DNA from: Symbiodinium natans
Lineage: Eukaryota > Sar > Dinophyceae > Suessiales > Symbiodiniaceae
Reading direction: 5' to 3'
Assembly: GCA_905221605.1 (NCBI GenBank)
Contig: CAJNDS010000280.1
Coordinates: 62,001-126,000 of the forward strand
DNA: 64,000 bases
In this document: positions 34,652 to 45,626 of the stretch, piece after piece
Position numbering within the stretch: the stretch's first letter is position 1
Layout of the letters: every line of letters starts with the position of its first letter
Notes under the pieces: model-generated
The model's input: only the letters and a program-made list of their open reading frames with translations
What the model was told of the DNA's origin: nothing
Databases searched by the model: none
Program-made: the position numbers and the translations under genes

Positions 34652-37264
34652 CTACTTAAAAATCTCGGTCTCAGGCACGGCTCCTGCTACGCTTCCCGGG
34701 CCGTGCAGCCCGAGCAGGCGTAAGAGATCCAAAAAGGCTTCAATGTCGACAAAGGCAAGCGAGCACGGAGAGCACTGGCACAGCTCTGAGAGCCCCCTCC
34801 CGTTTCCCTGTCCTGGGTACGAGCCTCAGTTTAGACGCCGGGGCTTCTGGGGCGTTTGGTTCGCTTCCTGGCCAGGGGATCACAGCAAAGTGCGGGAATT
34901 CTGAGCACCGCTGCGCAGCAATTTAAACATTACGACGTTATGGCGGCCGGAGCTGCGCCCCATCGCCTTGGGTGCAGCTGCGCTGGCCGCAGCTGACTCG
35001 GTGGCAGATCGCCTCTGCGCCTGGATGAGGTTCGCTCTGGTACGTGTATCTGAAAGTTGGGCACTGGAAGAAGTTGCCACCCCAGTGAGTCTGAACATGG
35101 ACAGCCGTGCCAAGTAAACAGCTACACTCGAACTCTTTTACTTCGCGATGGATACTCGACTGATGCTCGGGTCGTGGCCACGAGTGTCTGCGCCTTCTCT
35201 CGCTGTGTGACAGCCTGCCGCGACAAAGCGCTGAGGGAGGCAACGCGGAAATGGCGGAAATGCCAAGGCCTCCAAGAGCCCTTTCTCCAGCTCGCTCCTG
35301 TGAAGCTTGGGGTGCTACTGTACATCTGACGGGAGAACTGCTGGATGCTGCTGCAAGCTCCTGATGTGGCTAACATTCGCAGCCAACCATTTAAGACATT
35401 TTATGATCCATGTGACTGCGGTACCCTCAACATTGACAGTGTCCTCTTCGCGGCTTGGGCGGCCAAGGCCTCTACCTCTTGATGCTTTGCCTGGTGGCTG
35501 AGGACACTGGGACCTACAGCGACCTAAACTCAGCCTAAAACTCCAACAACAAAAGTAGGTCAAGGCTGGAGCTTTTGGGGGAATTTGTGGTCCAGAGGCC
35601 CGGAATCAAAGTGTGTTGAGGAGACAACGCTCGCACACAAGAAGCTTCAAAACTGTCGCCTCGCTGCTGTAATGAACTCTGCAAACGAGTGATAGCAAAA
35701 ATAACAACAACTCTGCTTGTGCTGTTGCCAAGGACGGAACGAGGTTCACTCCAAAGAGGGGGTATGCGTTGTGGATGAAGTCCGTCGGGCAAGACTAGCA
35801 ACTTCTGACGTCACAAGCGCATTCTGGTGAATCCAAAGTTCTCCACCGTACAGCTTGCAACCAACCTGCGAAAAGCCTCGTGTAGCTGCCCCGACGAGGC
35901 TAGTACTTTAAAGCGGGTATGTGTGTACGCACATACATGGGAGCACATGCACAATCGTAGACACGGATGGAGTTTAGACCAATTGTTAACACTGGCAAAA
36001 TGCAGTCTAAAGCGAATACAGTTGCAGGATCCGGACACCTGAAGGACGGCCTCCAAGTTGTGCTGCTCCTGGTCGATGCGATAATGTTGAACCATCGGCT
36101 CAAATTTCCCAAATTACAATGGGCTTAGGACCGGGCTTACAGGACTTTGTAGATTTGTAGGGCGGTCTCGCCAAAGCTCAGTGCAGGCCTTCGCCGCCTT
36201 TTCTGCGCATTGCTGCGCCTTTGAAGCCGCAGTGCGAGCCTCTGAGGCTTCGTTTAGTCCGGTTAAAAAAGCTTATCGGGTTTCGGAGAACCGAATGCCT
36301 TGGACAAAGCTGTCAATATACCGGAGCGTTCAAATCGCCCATGGCTTCTGAATCTAGATACTCCTGTTGAGGTGTGGTTCAGAACTGAACTTCATCATGA
36401 TGCCTGGCTTTGGGCGTGAGGTTAGGGCTTGGATAAGCAGACTGTCCGACACTCTCGGAAGCTGCAATTGCAAGCTGTTTCGATGCCCCAGAACGCACCA
36501 GCGCTGAAGGTTTTGTAGCCTAGGGGGCTTGCAGCCCTGAACCCTGACCTCGGAAGCTTGCGTGACGCGAGAAGACTCAGAGACTTCTAAGCAAAATCCT
36601 GCATTTGTCTCCCAGCCTAGAATCTGTAACATACACCTTCAGCCGGGATTCAACCGTGGAGAACTGATAAACTACCTGGACACCAGGCCTTCTCGGCCGA
36701 ATTTTTGGCATTCTCTGCACTTCGTGTCAGCCTCTTTATCTCCTGCAAAGCCGATCGACAAGCGTAATGCCCGCTGGCTTGCGTCGTTCAGCTGTTAGGG
36801 GATTATCTATCTATGTGTACATGCACATATGTATGCGCGTGTATGTCTGCATGTATACATGATATTATATGTGTATATATATATAGAGAGAGAGAGATGA
36901 AAGCTTGTTTGCTTGTACCGGCTAGGCGAATAAATCTTGAGGAGATATGAGGGGAGCATAGTGGTCCCACAGCCAACCACTCACTAAACTACTTAGCACG
37001 GCTGACCGAAACAAAAGACTCAAGAGATGAATGCAGAAATTCGCCTGCCTCTTCAAGCAATTTCGCGCGGCGTGCGGCCTCCCTGGCTGCCTCCACGGTA
37101 CCCTAAAAACCTAAAAGCACCTAAAAGCCATCAACGCTGCAAGCATTTCCAAATTAAATCCGCAGGGCGCCTGCACCGCCTCCTGTGAGTCCCTCTCACG
37201 GGCACGGCAGGCTCTCAGGGCCTCTTCCGCCGCCTCGCAAAGGCGAAGGCGTTCTTTTAGCAGA
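34652..37264 (-). CDS. Coiled-coil protein of unknown function, about ten micro-exons
   Basis: Ten minus-strand exons join in phase: 37264-37171 (LLKERLRLCEAAEEALRACR), 37102-37049 (TVEAAREAARRAKLLEE), 36742-36689 (EIKRLTRSAENAKNSAEK), 36239-36189 (ARTAASKAQQCAEKAAK), 36098-36039 (VQHYRIDQEQHNLEAVLQ), 35794-35717 (SCPTDFIHNAYPLFGVNLVP), 35490-35432 (AKHQEVEALAAQAAKRTLS), 35297-35219 (ELEKGLLEALAFPPFPRC), 35020-34984 (AQRRSATESAAA) and 34785-34652 (FVDIEAFLDLLRLLGLHG, then TAG). Seven of nine donors are GC, two GT. Introns run from 68 to about 450 nt. The first four exons are typical alanine-rich coiled coil; the rest is a mixed helical C-terminus. Family not recognised. No start codon was found, and the first exon lies about 130 bp below the stop of the next gene. 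It may start very close to that stop, or may be the 3' part of the same transcript. Confidence 0.65.
36871..36897. repeat. TA/GA microsatellite
   Basis: TATATATATA followed by GAGAGAGAGAGA. It lies upstream of the EIKRL exon, inside an intron of the coiled-coil gene. Confidence 0.9.
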
Positions 37265-37399
37265 CTGAAACCGACTCATCTCAGCGCCTCCACCTGTGAG
37301 GTCGTTGCTTTGCCAGCCTGGGGACTCCGGACCAGGGAACCGGGCAACAGCAAGACCTACAGGATCAGAACTTATTCATAAGGGACTGCACCGCTCAAC

Positions 37400-40300
37400 T
37401 TAGCTGTCGTCAGCTATCGTTATCTCAGCATCCCGGTATCCCACCTCTGCTGGTGCGACCTTCGGTGGTGGGCTGCTTTGCCTTCGAACTTTTGACGGCG
37501 GTGTGGAGGGCTCCTCCGCTGTCCTGCTGGCGCGTGCTGGCGCTGAGCTCGGGGCGCTCGGGGCACTGGGGGCGCTGGGGGCGCTGGGGGTGGGGGGCTC
37601 GGGAGGAGCCCTTCCTTTCGTCGAACTCTCTTTGGGGGAAGCTTTGGGGGCGCTAGCCTTTGGAGTCTTGGAAGGCGTGGCCTGCTGGGGAGTGGCCTTC
37701 GGGGGAGTGGCTTTGGGGGGAGTGGCCTTTGGGGGAGTGGCCTTGGGGGGAGTGGCCCTCGGTGGCGTGGCCTTCACAGGTGATCTGGAGCGCGCTGACC
37801 GCGGCGTGGCTGGTGGCTCTACCTCAACTGGAGCCTCATCTTCGTCCTGGACGCCATCTGTGTCTTGGGCGGTAGTGGCACCGCGCTTGGGCGTCGCTTT
37901 GGGTGTCACGTTGCTGCGTGCGGGCGATGCGGCAGATGCCTGCGTGCCCGGGTCTTCTTGTGCCCGCCCAGCACTCTTCGGACTGGCCTTGGGCGTGGCC
38001 TTGGGCGGCGTGGCCTTGGGCGGCGTGGCCTTGGGCGTGGCCTTGGCCTTGGGCGTGGCCTTGGCCTTGGGCGTAGCCTTCGGAGTGGCAGCTGTAGCTG
38101 CCCGTGGCGCAGGAGACGCAGAGGTCTGCACTGCTGCTGACGCTGTGGAGCCCCGCTTTGGAGTGGAAGGCTCTGCATTCTTTGCTGGAGCCGATTTAGG
38201 TGTTGCGCTACGTCCGCGTCCACGGGGTGTCGCTGGTTCTTCAGCTGCTTTACTGGGTGTTGCTGGTGCTTTGGATGAAAGGCGTCGAGCTGGCGATGCT
38301 GATGGCACCTAAACCGGAGTCGCAGGCTTAGCACGCCTTGGCGTGGACAGAGGAGTTGCCTCAGCCCGTGTTGCTGCCGGAGCCAACCTTGCAGGCAGTC
38401 ACAGTGGCAGTCACGAAAGGATCTACTGAACCTACTTTGCAGCATCGTCGGCAAAGCCTTTTTAAAGTTCCAATCCCCTCAAGCAAAGCCGCTTGGACTC
38501 GGCATGATACCGGATCAAAGTCACACTCTCTCTGGAGCTTGAGACTCTCAATGCATCGCAGCGGCTGTGCTTCCAAGTACTCCTGCGCTTTGTGGCTGAT
38601 CGACATGTTGTCGATGATGTACCTCAGCTCCCTGAAGTCTTTGCTGCATTTTGCTGTGTAGCTTCCGTTATGACTTAAACCGCACGCATCCGCACGACAG
38701 CTCCTCCAGAAGTGGCAAATGGAGGAAGCCCATCGCCACCCTCCCAACTTCCGATAGAATTTGTCGAGACACTTTTCCCCAAACCGTTGCTCAACCTACG
38801 CTCTGTAAACTCACAACTCCGGCACCGCAAAGGATTGATACTGCTGTAACACTGCATTTCAAGCTCAGCGTCTGAAGAGTCCGAACTTCACAGTCCGTGA
38901 CTTCAGAGCCATCTTGGGCCGCCTCCCAGAGTTCGACGGCCTGTGAAGCTATAGAGAAAAAACAAGGATAGAGAGAGAGAGGGAGAAAAAAAGATAGAGG
39001 CAGACAGGCACGCACATATACAGAGCGAGAGTCCGAGTGATACCACCGCTTTCCGGTTGACACTCCGGGTGGTTAGGGGATGGATTTAGGATAACTCAGG
39101 TGGGTTTAAAAAAAAGTCAGAAACCGGTTCAGGAAATGCTTAGAAACTCCAGGGGCTGAGCCTTGGGGCTTCGTCATAGGGTGACCAAGGCTTGAACTAC
39201 AAGATGGAAGAAGCCATCCGATACCTCGATCAGTCCCGAATCTTCAATTGGCCCCTTCTCAAGGGAACACTCACAATGCCTCCTCATATGAGATATTCCC
39301 GTTGGCTGCGAAGGAGTCGGCTTTCTCCAGCAGTTGGCGATCGTATGTCACCCTCTCGATGGTCTTGTAGTACGAGCCTTGCAACACAGGCGCTGGATAT
39401 GGAAGCAAGTTTTAAAAATCCTACAGACCCTACACATGATATCTCGGCAAAGGAACTGTCGGATCCAACGATGCAAGGCGAAAGGCTTTGGGGCAGGGTG
39501 CAGCCGGGACAACTAACTTCTAGTACCTTCACACCTTAAAAAACTTAAAGCTGCCACGGAGCTCGCTGCCTTTCCACCCAGCTTCGACTCAAGGAAAGCA
39601 CGGGCTTTGTTCGTAAACCGATGGTTGCCGAGCGCGTACTTCCTTGGAGCTGTTGGGCCTATGGGGCTCGGGGTTGTTGAAAGTTCTCGGGGTTTGGCAG
39701 CGCATCAAGCTCTTTTGGATTTTGGCCAGTCTGCAGGGTGTCCAGATTTGGGGGGTTGGGCTCGTTACGGCAAGCTCGAAGCAAGCAAGTCCAACATGAA
39801 ATCATGTAAGGTCGTAAAGGGTAAACATGTCATTCACCCTGCCAGGCAAAGCCCGAAACTTTAAGCGCCACAACCACTTGCGCCCTACCTCAGAACCCTC
39901 TACTAAGTTGACCCTGAACACTCCTGCACCATTCTGAGCCATGCTTCAGCGTCTCCTTCTCGACGGCCGTGGCGCTCCGGCCTCTTTGGAAGGTTGGGCT
40001 ACTGGACCCTCTCAAAGTTCACCGGCGCTTTCTGGGGTTTAGCAGTTCTAAGGCTCTGAGGGATGTTAAGGGCCCGTGTCCCTTACTCAAAGCATGCCAA
40101 CAGCAAGATACCTCTCAAACCTAAGCTGGCGCACTTTGTGCAGTCCAGATGTCAGGTCTGAAGCTCCCTTCGTTTGACCCTACGACTCCTACAACCCTCC
40201 CACTCTCGCCGAAGGGCCATCGAAACTGTCTTCCCACAAGGAGGTCGCCTCGGCGAGTGAGACCTGGCATCAACGTCCTCCCTCAAGGGTGGGGTTGCAG

Positions 40301-40621
40301 GGCTTGGGGGTACACTGCCCCGAGTTACTTGAGGGTACTGAGTGTGGGCTTTCAGGGCTGACTCTCGAATCTCGAATAGCAGATCGTGCCCCTCTAGGAC
40401 AAAATCCGAATGCTTGATGCAGCCCCCACCTGGCCGTCCACAACCGCCGCCTGCGCTCTGATCAGGGTTCAGAGTCTGGTGGAACGGGAAGCCACAGAAA
40501 CTTGGAAGTTCAGAAGAGCCCTGAAGAAGTACTTGCCATAGTACAGGACCACAACATAGCAGCTAAAGTGCCTCCACACGGTCCAAGAGTGCACGATCGT
40601 ACTTCACCCCATCAATGACTC
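37400..40621 (-). CDS. Protein with two copies of a helical repeat plus a TPKA/TPPKA-rich basic tail
   Basis: Repeat 1 exons: 40621-40572 (VIDGVKYDRALLDRVE), 40450-about 40424 (AAVVDGQVG), 40263-40204 (SLAEATSLWEDSFDG), 39760-39732 (LDTLQ), 39642-39563 (YALGNHRFTNKARAFLESKL). Repeat 2 exons: 39377-39280 (YKTIERVTYDRQLLEKADSF), 38940-38873 (AVELWEAAQDGSEVTDCEVR), 38622-38458 (YIIDNMSISHKAQEYLEAQP). The copies align as V-x-Y-D-R-x-L-L, D/N-G, E-A-x-x-L-W, D-G, T-L-Q, A-x-x-(F/Y)-L-E. The last exon, about 38387-37400, encodes a low-complexity basic tail of KATPPKATP units, an acidic DEDEAPVEVE patch, S/P/A-rich spacers and the end EVGYRDAEITIADDS. The tail resembles histone-H1-like or other nucleic-acid-binding tails by composition only. 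An in-frame TAG at 38309-38311 splits it; a 57-nt GC-AG intron could remove it. The 5' end is not found. I recall similar YDR-type repeats in dinoflagellate proteins but know no family name. Confidence 0.65.
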
Positions 40622-42995
40622 CTGAGCTGATGACGGGTGTGCAGTTCTGACTTGGGATCTGGGACTTGTGTTGCTTGGAGGGCTAACAAAATGCGGCAAT
40701 CCGCCAACGACAGCCAGCGGCACCTGGTGGATGCCAGCGCTGTGGACTTTGGTATATGGGTTATTGAAACGCCACGTGACACATGCAAGCCATTTCTAAT
40801 CACTTTCTCACCGGCCGCCTTTTCCAATTTACCTTCCACTCGCAGGCGACACTCTTCACATCTTTTGCCCCTGCTTCGGCATCTGTGCCCCGTACCCTCC
40901 TCGACAGAGCCCCCCTGAACGTGGTGTTCGTTGAAATGCCATTGTGTTGACATTGTTAAGGAGTTTACGCATGCAAATGCCTGCCTCCTGCCTATACTTA
41001 CTCGCTAAATAATTGATGCGCAGTGATATGCCCATGCTTGCACTACAGGAGTGGCCGGGTGTCCTTAAACAACTTCATCTCTCGAATCGTATGACACCCT
41101 GGGTCGTAGACTGGAAGTTGCACTTGAGAATGTGTTTTCGACTCGCAGATGCCGGGTTCAGAGACTGCTCGTCAAGAGTTCATGCAAAGGTGTGCCAGAC
41201 CCAGCCGATGTTGTGTCAGGATTGGTTATTCTGCTTGGGGCTTAGCAGGGGAAGGGAGGCCTCAGGTGAGTCATGTGACATCGTTGGCAATATGCGACCG
41301 CTGACAACCTGACTTCTGCCAGGCCACTATAGGAGTCACCAGTTTTGGCCCGCTTCGCGGGACTTTCAGGGGGCATTGGCACGGTTCCCCTCCCACAGAG
41401 GCAGTGAAGCAAATCAGGTCTGGACGCCAGTGCAGACTTCTAGATTCTAGACTCTTTGTGGGGGCCATGTCGCCAGGGTGTGTCTGTGGGGTCTAAACGC
41501 TCAGCACTTGGCAGGGATGCCTGCTTCTTGTTGCGATGACTCATGTTCTCATCCTGAGAGCCACATGCATTTGCAGATCAGTTCTCGGCAGCCCTTGATG
41601 GACGAAGGCTGATCAGTAAGCCCCTAGGCCCGAAGCCTTAAGACCACTCCCCTTTTCTGTGAGGCGGGACGACTGCCAGCATGCTTTAGCATCTGGGCAT
41701 TGTGCCGTCAGCTGCACCTGCAAACACCAACAGTGTGCCAAGTCTACCACAAATCTGCCATGTTTGCTTTAGCGCTGAAATTCATGCCGTAATTCCCAGT
41801 GCCCCGAGTCGTAGAGGTCTGAAAAGAACGAATCGAACGAATCAACAAAGTCCCGCCCGACCTCCTCACAAGAAGCTGCCAGTCCTGGGCAGGGCACTCC
41901 CCAGGTCCTTCAGATGAGACTCCGGCCTCCTTTAGTGCTGGGCTATGCTGCTTCACAGAGTGTTACCCCCACCCACACACACACACTCTTCCGATAATGC
42001 CCATTGCCTACAATACAGGCCTACAGCAATGCCTACCTCTGATCCGTTCAAAACCAAGCTATGCGTCTTGTTAACCACAGCTTTCTATGGAGGTCCTTCC
42101 TAGACCCCTAAGCGTGCGTAAGGCATTGTGTGGGTGCTTCAGACTAACTCCTATTTCTGAGGGCGGCGCAGAAAGAACAGCCTAGACTCAGAAGACGCAC
42201 CTACTTATGAGCACGGGGAAGCTGGCGGCACAATAATCAAAAATCGGCGCGTGAAGCATGACGGTGGACAAGCTCGGGCGAGGGATGCGCGTCACGCAGA
42301 TCGGGCTCAGGCCAGCACCGCAACACGGGTGCTTGCACTGCCTGCGGCACAGCTCATGCTCGCAAGGCTGTGGGGCAGGGGCATCTGTGATGCATCCTCA
42401 ACAGTATCTTTTCAAATCCGCAGCTGAGATGCAGCTTGATGCAGCACACCCTGGCCATGGCTGGCTGGCAGCCTGACTGCACGAAAGGCAAAGCGCGTCT
42501 TTGTGTGTGTGGGTGCAGAAAACCAGAATCCTTTCATGGGACTCTACCTTGGACCTTAAGGTTGTACCTTTGGGGTTCGTCCTATTTGACGATCCTCTGA
42601 GGGAATGTAGGGTTTTTCGTTAAGCGGAACCTCTCAGGGATACATCCTTAGGGGTCTGAGTATGACTCCCTTGATCCTCCCAGCGCTTGGTCTTCGACAA
42701 GGCTAAGAGGGTCGGATCCGGCATGGACATCATGTCCAAGGGGAGGTACGGCCTCAAGCGTGAGGCTTCGCCAGAGGATCAAGGAGGTTCCAACCCCGAG
42801 CCAACAGGAAGCTAGGTGGCCAGCGGATCCACCTCAGCGATGGTCGAGTGAACAGGGTGATTGATTCGACTGCGCTGCCCGTGTCTTGAAGTCGCTGGAG
42901 GTTTGAGGGAGTACGCCCCCCTAAGTCTCACTAGGTCTCCCTGGGTCTCTCTGGGTCTCCCTGCACCAGTTGGCATCTTCAGCGCCAGCCCAAGC
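40622..42995. other. No gene named; 5' exons of the repeat/TP gene may lie here
   Basis: The repeat/TP gene needs an upstream exon ending in phase 1, and I did not find it. The minus-strand frame at 40953-40612 contains a basic stretch (RLRVEGKLEKAAGEKV) that could be coding. A cysteine-rich minus-strand stretch near 42390-42300 (PCEHELCRRQCKHPCC) and a plus-strand stretch at about 42688-42815 (FDKAKRVGSGMDIMSKGRYG) also look coding-like but cannot be placed. Confidence 0.25.
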
Positions 42996-43130
42996 CTGAA
43001 TCTCGAATGTTGAGGGTTTGGGCGGAGGGTCCTGTTTCGGAGCATAGTTAGGATTCAAGTTTGGGGCTTCAGCTGGCGTTCCTGCGGCCTGAGCCCCGGG
43101 CTGCCGCGCAAAGAACTCTAAGTCGTGGGC
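42996..43130 (-). CDS. Unidentified internal exon
   Basis: 135 nt open on the minus strand between AG at 43131 and a GC donor at 42995, phase 0 to phase 0. It reads AHDLEFFARQPGAQAAGTPA, then proline-rich sequence, then STFEIQ. The composition and splice signals fit a real exon. No partner exons or family recognised. Confidence 0.35.
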
Positions 43131-44644
43131 CTGGACCGGAGATGCCCTTCTTGTCACACTATGCTTTGTGCCGCGAAGGGTCGGACGCATGCACACACGA
43201 GCAGCGGTTGTAGATAGAGAAGTGCGGTATGCGTGAATTCTTCGTTTTGGTCTCAGACGCTCTTTACACAGGGGCTCCGGGCGTAGTGCGCCGTGTCGGC
43301 CGCATAGTGCCGCACCTTTCGCCGAGAATGAGTAGGGAAAGCAAACGCGAACGGACTTCCCCAACCCTCGATTTCGCTGCACTCTCGGCTTTGTGTTGCG
43401 GGTGCCCACACCGTGACAAGTGATTCTCAAAGTGAAGGGCCGCAAGAGTGGTCAATTGTAAAGGATCAACCTCTGAAAGCCCTCCTTCGCTCACTTCATT
43501 GAAGCAGCCTTAGGGTCCAGTTTCGGCGTGTGCATCATCTCCTCCGCTTCACCTCAACCGCGATCACGACAATGCGCAGAGCAACCCAATCCCCCGACCT
43601 TGACACGACAAAGCGTCGACAAGGTGACTCATAGCCGAAATACGCCGAACAATTTCGAACACCCTCAGGCCTAGCAACTGACCAAAATTAAACCATTCCA
43701 AACAAAACACAATTTCCGAACACTCTGTTCTTGGGCTCCTTGCGCCGAGTGAAGTAAAGGGTTCGAGTCAGTTCGGCGACCTGAAATCTCCACGGGCTTG
43801 GAGGGTTTCAGGGTTGCTTTACAGTTCACGGGCTTGTGAAATCTTGGGGTGTTTGGCTACTGTTTCTAGGACAAGCGTCACCGCACATGTTCAAGGGACA
43901 TTGCAAGAGATGTTAAGATCTCCAGCATTCACAGCTCCTGCCCAACCATCCATGCGCAAGCACACATAAGCAGGGCCACAAGCATGATGAAAGCCAGTGG
44001 AGGAGCGCTCTTGTGTGAGGGCCTGGCCGGTCCAGTTATCTTGTTGTGGGGCACATCCACACCTCACCCAGAACAGAACCCCAAGTCCCGACTCCCCCGC
44101 CCCCCTTCTTCATTGGCTCAGGCTGTGGCTTACCTTTGAGCAACCGTACCTGACAAAGCCAAGCACTTGTGTTTACTGTTTCGGGTTGCGTCACTCTCCA
44201 AAAGCCAACTCACCACAAGTCCAGGCTTAGCGTGGCTGAGCTGGCGCACGGGACCCGATCAAACTCAGAGATGGCCTTGCAGTGCTTCACTGCTTCACTG
44301 CTTCACCCAATTCTAGAGGTTGAGGATTTCGGGTGTTAGGATTAAGGGCTGCGCGTACAATAACTTCGATTGTTTGGCATTCGTCTGGTTCGGAACTTGG
44401 AAAGGTTCAGGGTCTGGCTTCCGAATTTTGAGGTTCCTCTCTGTTAAAAGATTTAAGATTTCAGGCCAAGTGATGAACGATAGGGCTTAGGGCTGAAACC
44501 TCATCATTGGCGACAGAGCAGCTGCGTTTGGGCGATGATTTTACAGTGATATGACTAACAGGGCGGGACAAAAGCCTAGCTGCCTAGCTCATGCTGTTGG
44601 CAGCTACTGCCATCAGATGTTTGCAACCCACAGTGGCATGGTAC

Positions 44645-44688
44645 CTGGGCGCCAATAGGGAAGGCAATCTCGCCGAGAACCTCCTTGC
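44645..44688 (-). CDS. Unidentified micro-exon
   Basis: 44 nt on the minus strand between AG and a GT donor, encoding KEVLGEIAFPIGAQ. Very short, so the support is only composition and splice signals. A possible neighbour lies near 44285-44235 (AISEFDRVPCAS). Intervening DNA from 43131 to 45167 shows nothing else I can support, apart from a telomere-like patch and three CTTCACTG repeats near 44288. Confidence 0.25.
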
Positions 44689-45167
44689 CTGGTCGAGCGC
44701 TGCTTGAAGATCATGATTTCACAAGTCTAGGATTGCAGCTGGCGCGCGCAATGGCTTCAAGGCTGCAGGCTGAACGCTGCCTCCAAGATGCCTAAACCCT
44801 GCACACTGCTGAGCTCGCGTCCCATACTTGCCACGTGTGATCACGGCTCCATTATCGCAAAGGGGCTGGTGGAACAAAATACTTCTGGGTAGGAGCCTGG
44901 GGTGCAGGGTTCTGGAGGTTTAGGCTTGACGTCGGGTTTTGTGGGATTGGAAACTGATGACTCGAGGCTTCGGGATTGGACACTGTGGCTCTGTCAGCTT
45001 GTGACGCATTGCACCTGACCTGTCAAGAGCAGCCGAGGCCCACCGCGGTGACGAGTAGAAACTCCGAGCTTGCATTCTGCGATGTGCAGTGACATGGACG
45101 CAACGGCTCTTCTTTCTCCTCCGCCCCCTTCGAACCGCAAGTTGCGAAGAACTTGGCTCAGCTGCGT

Positions 45168-45626
45168 TCAGCCGCGTGATATCAAGTATGCGCCCAGGAG
45201 GGTAAAGAAAGATCCCAGGAGCTTGCGAGTCGATGCTTTCTCTTTCATGAACACGGAGCAGAGGAGCAACGTGACGGGCGGATAGGACGCCGTTATGGCA
45301 GACACTGCGCCAGCATTGCCGTGCATCATTGCCCGAGTGTAGCACATGTTAGCCAGTGCTGAAGTAACTCCGCTAAGCAGCGCAGACAAAATGGCAAACT
45401 TGGGTCGGGACATGATGCCGGAGCCAAGGTGGCCAGGGTTGGGATCCCCCGAGGATGGCTTCAGAACGAGGGGCAACGTGAGAAAGAATCCCAGCTTCTC
45501 TAAGCCAGCCTCCTGCGCACCAGAAAGTCCGCGCACCATCGCCAGTTTTCCCAGAAAACCCCAGAACCCATAGAGAATCAAGCTTGTGAAACTGGTGGCC
45601 AGCCAATTGGAACTGAAAGGGGCCAT
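45168..45626 (-). CDS. EamA-type (drug/metabolite transporter) small membrane protein, single exon
   Basis: A complete 152-codon minus-strand ORF from ATG at 45626 to TGA at 45168. It has five predicted hydrophobic segments: about residues 9-27 (LATSFTSLILYGFWGFLGK), 40-58, 74-96, 104-121 and 127-149 (LLGSFFTLLGAYLI). The opening W-x-x-x-S-x-x-x-Y-G-x-W-G-F-x-x-K and the final motif V-x-A-I-T-A-S-Y-P-P-V-T-x-L-L are typical of a single EamA repeat, as in bacterial 140-residue EamA proteins. It probably works as a dimer exporting a small metabolite; substrate unknown. A TTTAG about 25 bp upstream could be a cis- or trans-splice acceptor. It is intronless in a neighbourhood of micro-exon genes, which fits recent bacterial-type acquisition or reinsertion of a spliced copy. 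Confidence 0.75.
   Translation of the reverse strand: MAPFSSNWLATSFTSLILYGFWGFLGKLAMVRGLSGAQEAGLEKLGFFLTLPLVLKPSSGDPNPGHLGSGIMSRPKFAILSALLSGVTSALANMCYTRAMMHGNAGAVSAITASYPPVTLLLCSVFMKEKASTRKLLGSFFTLLGAYLISRG

Noticed and set aside
37503-38312. 269-codon plus-strand ORF rich in Gly, Ala, Leu and Val
   Set aside because: It is the exact antisense of the TP-rich tail; the repeat structure keeps several frames open.
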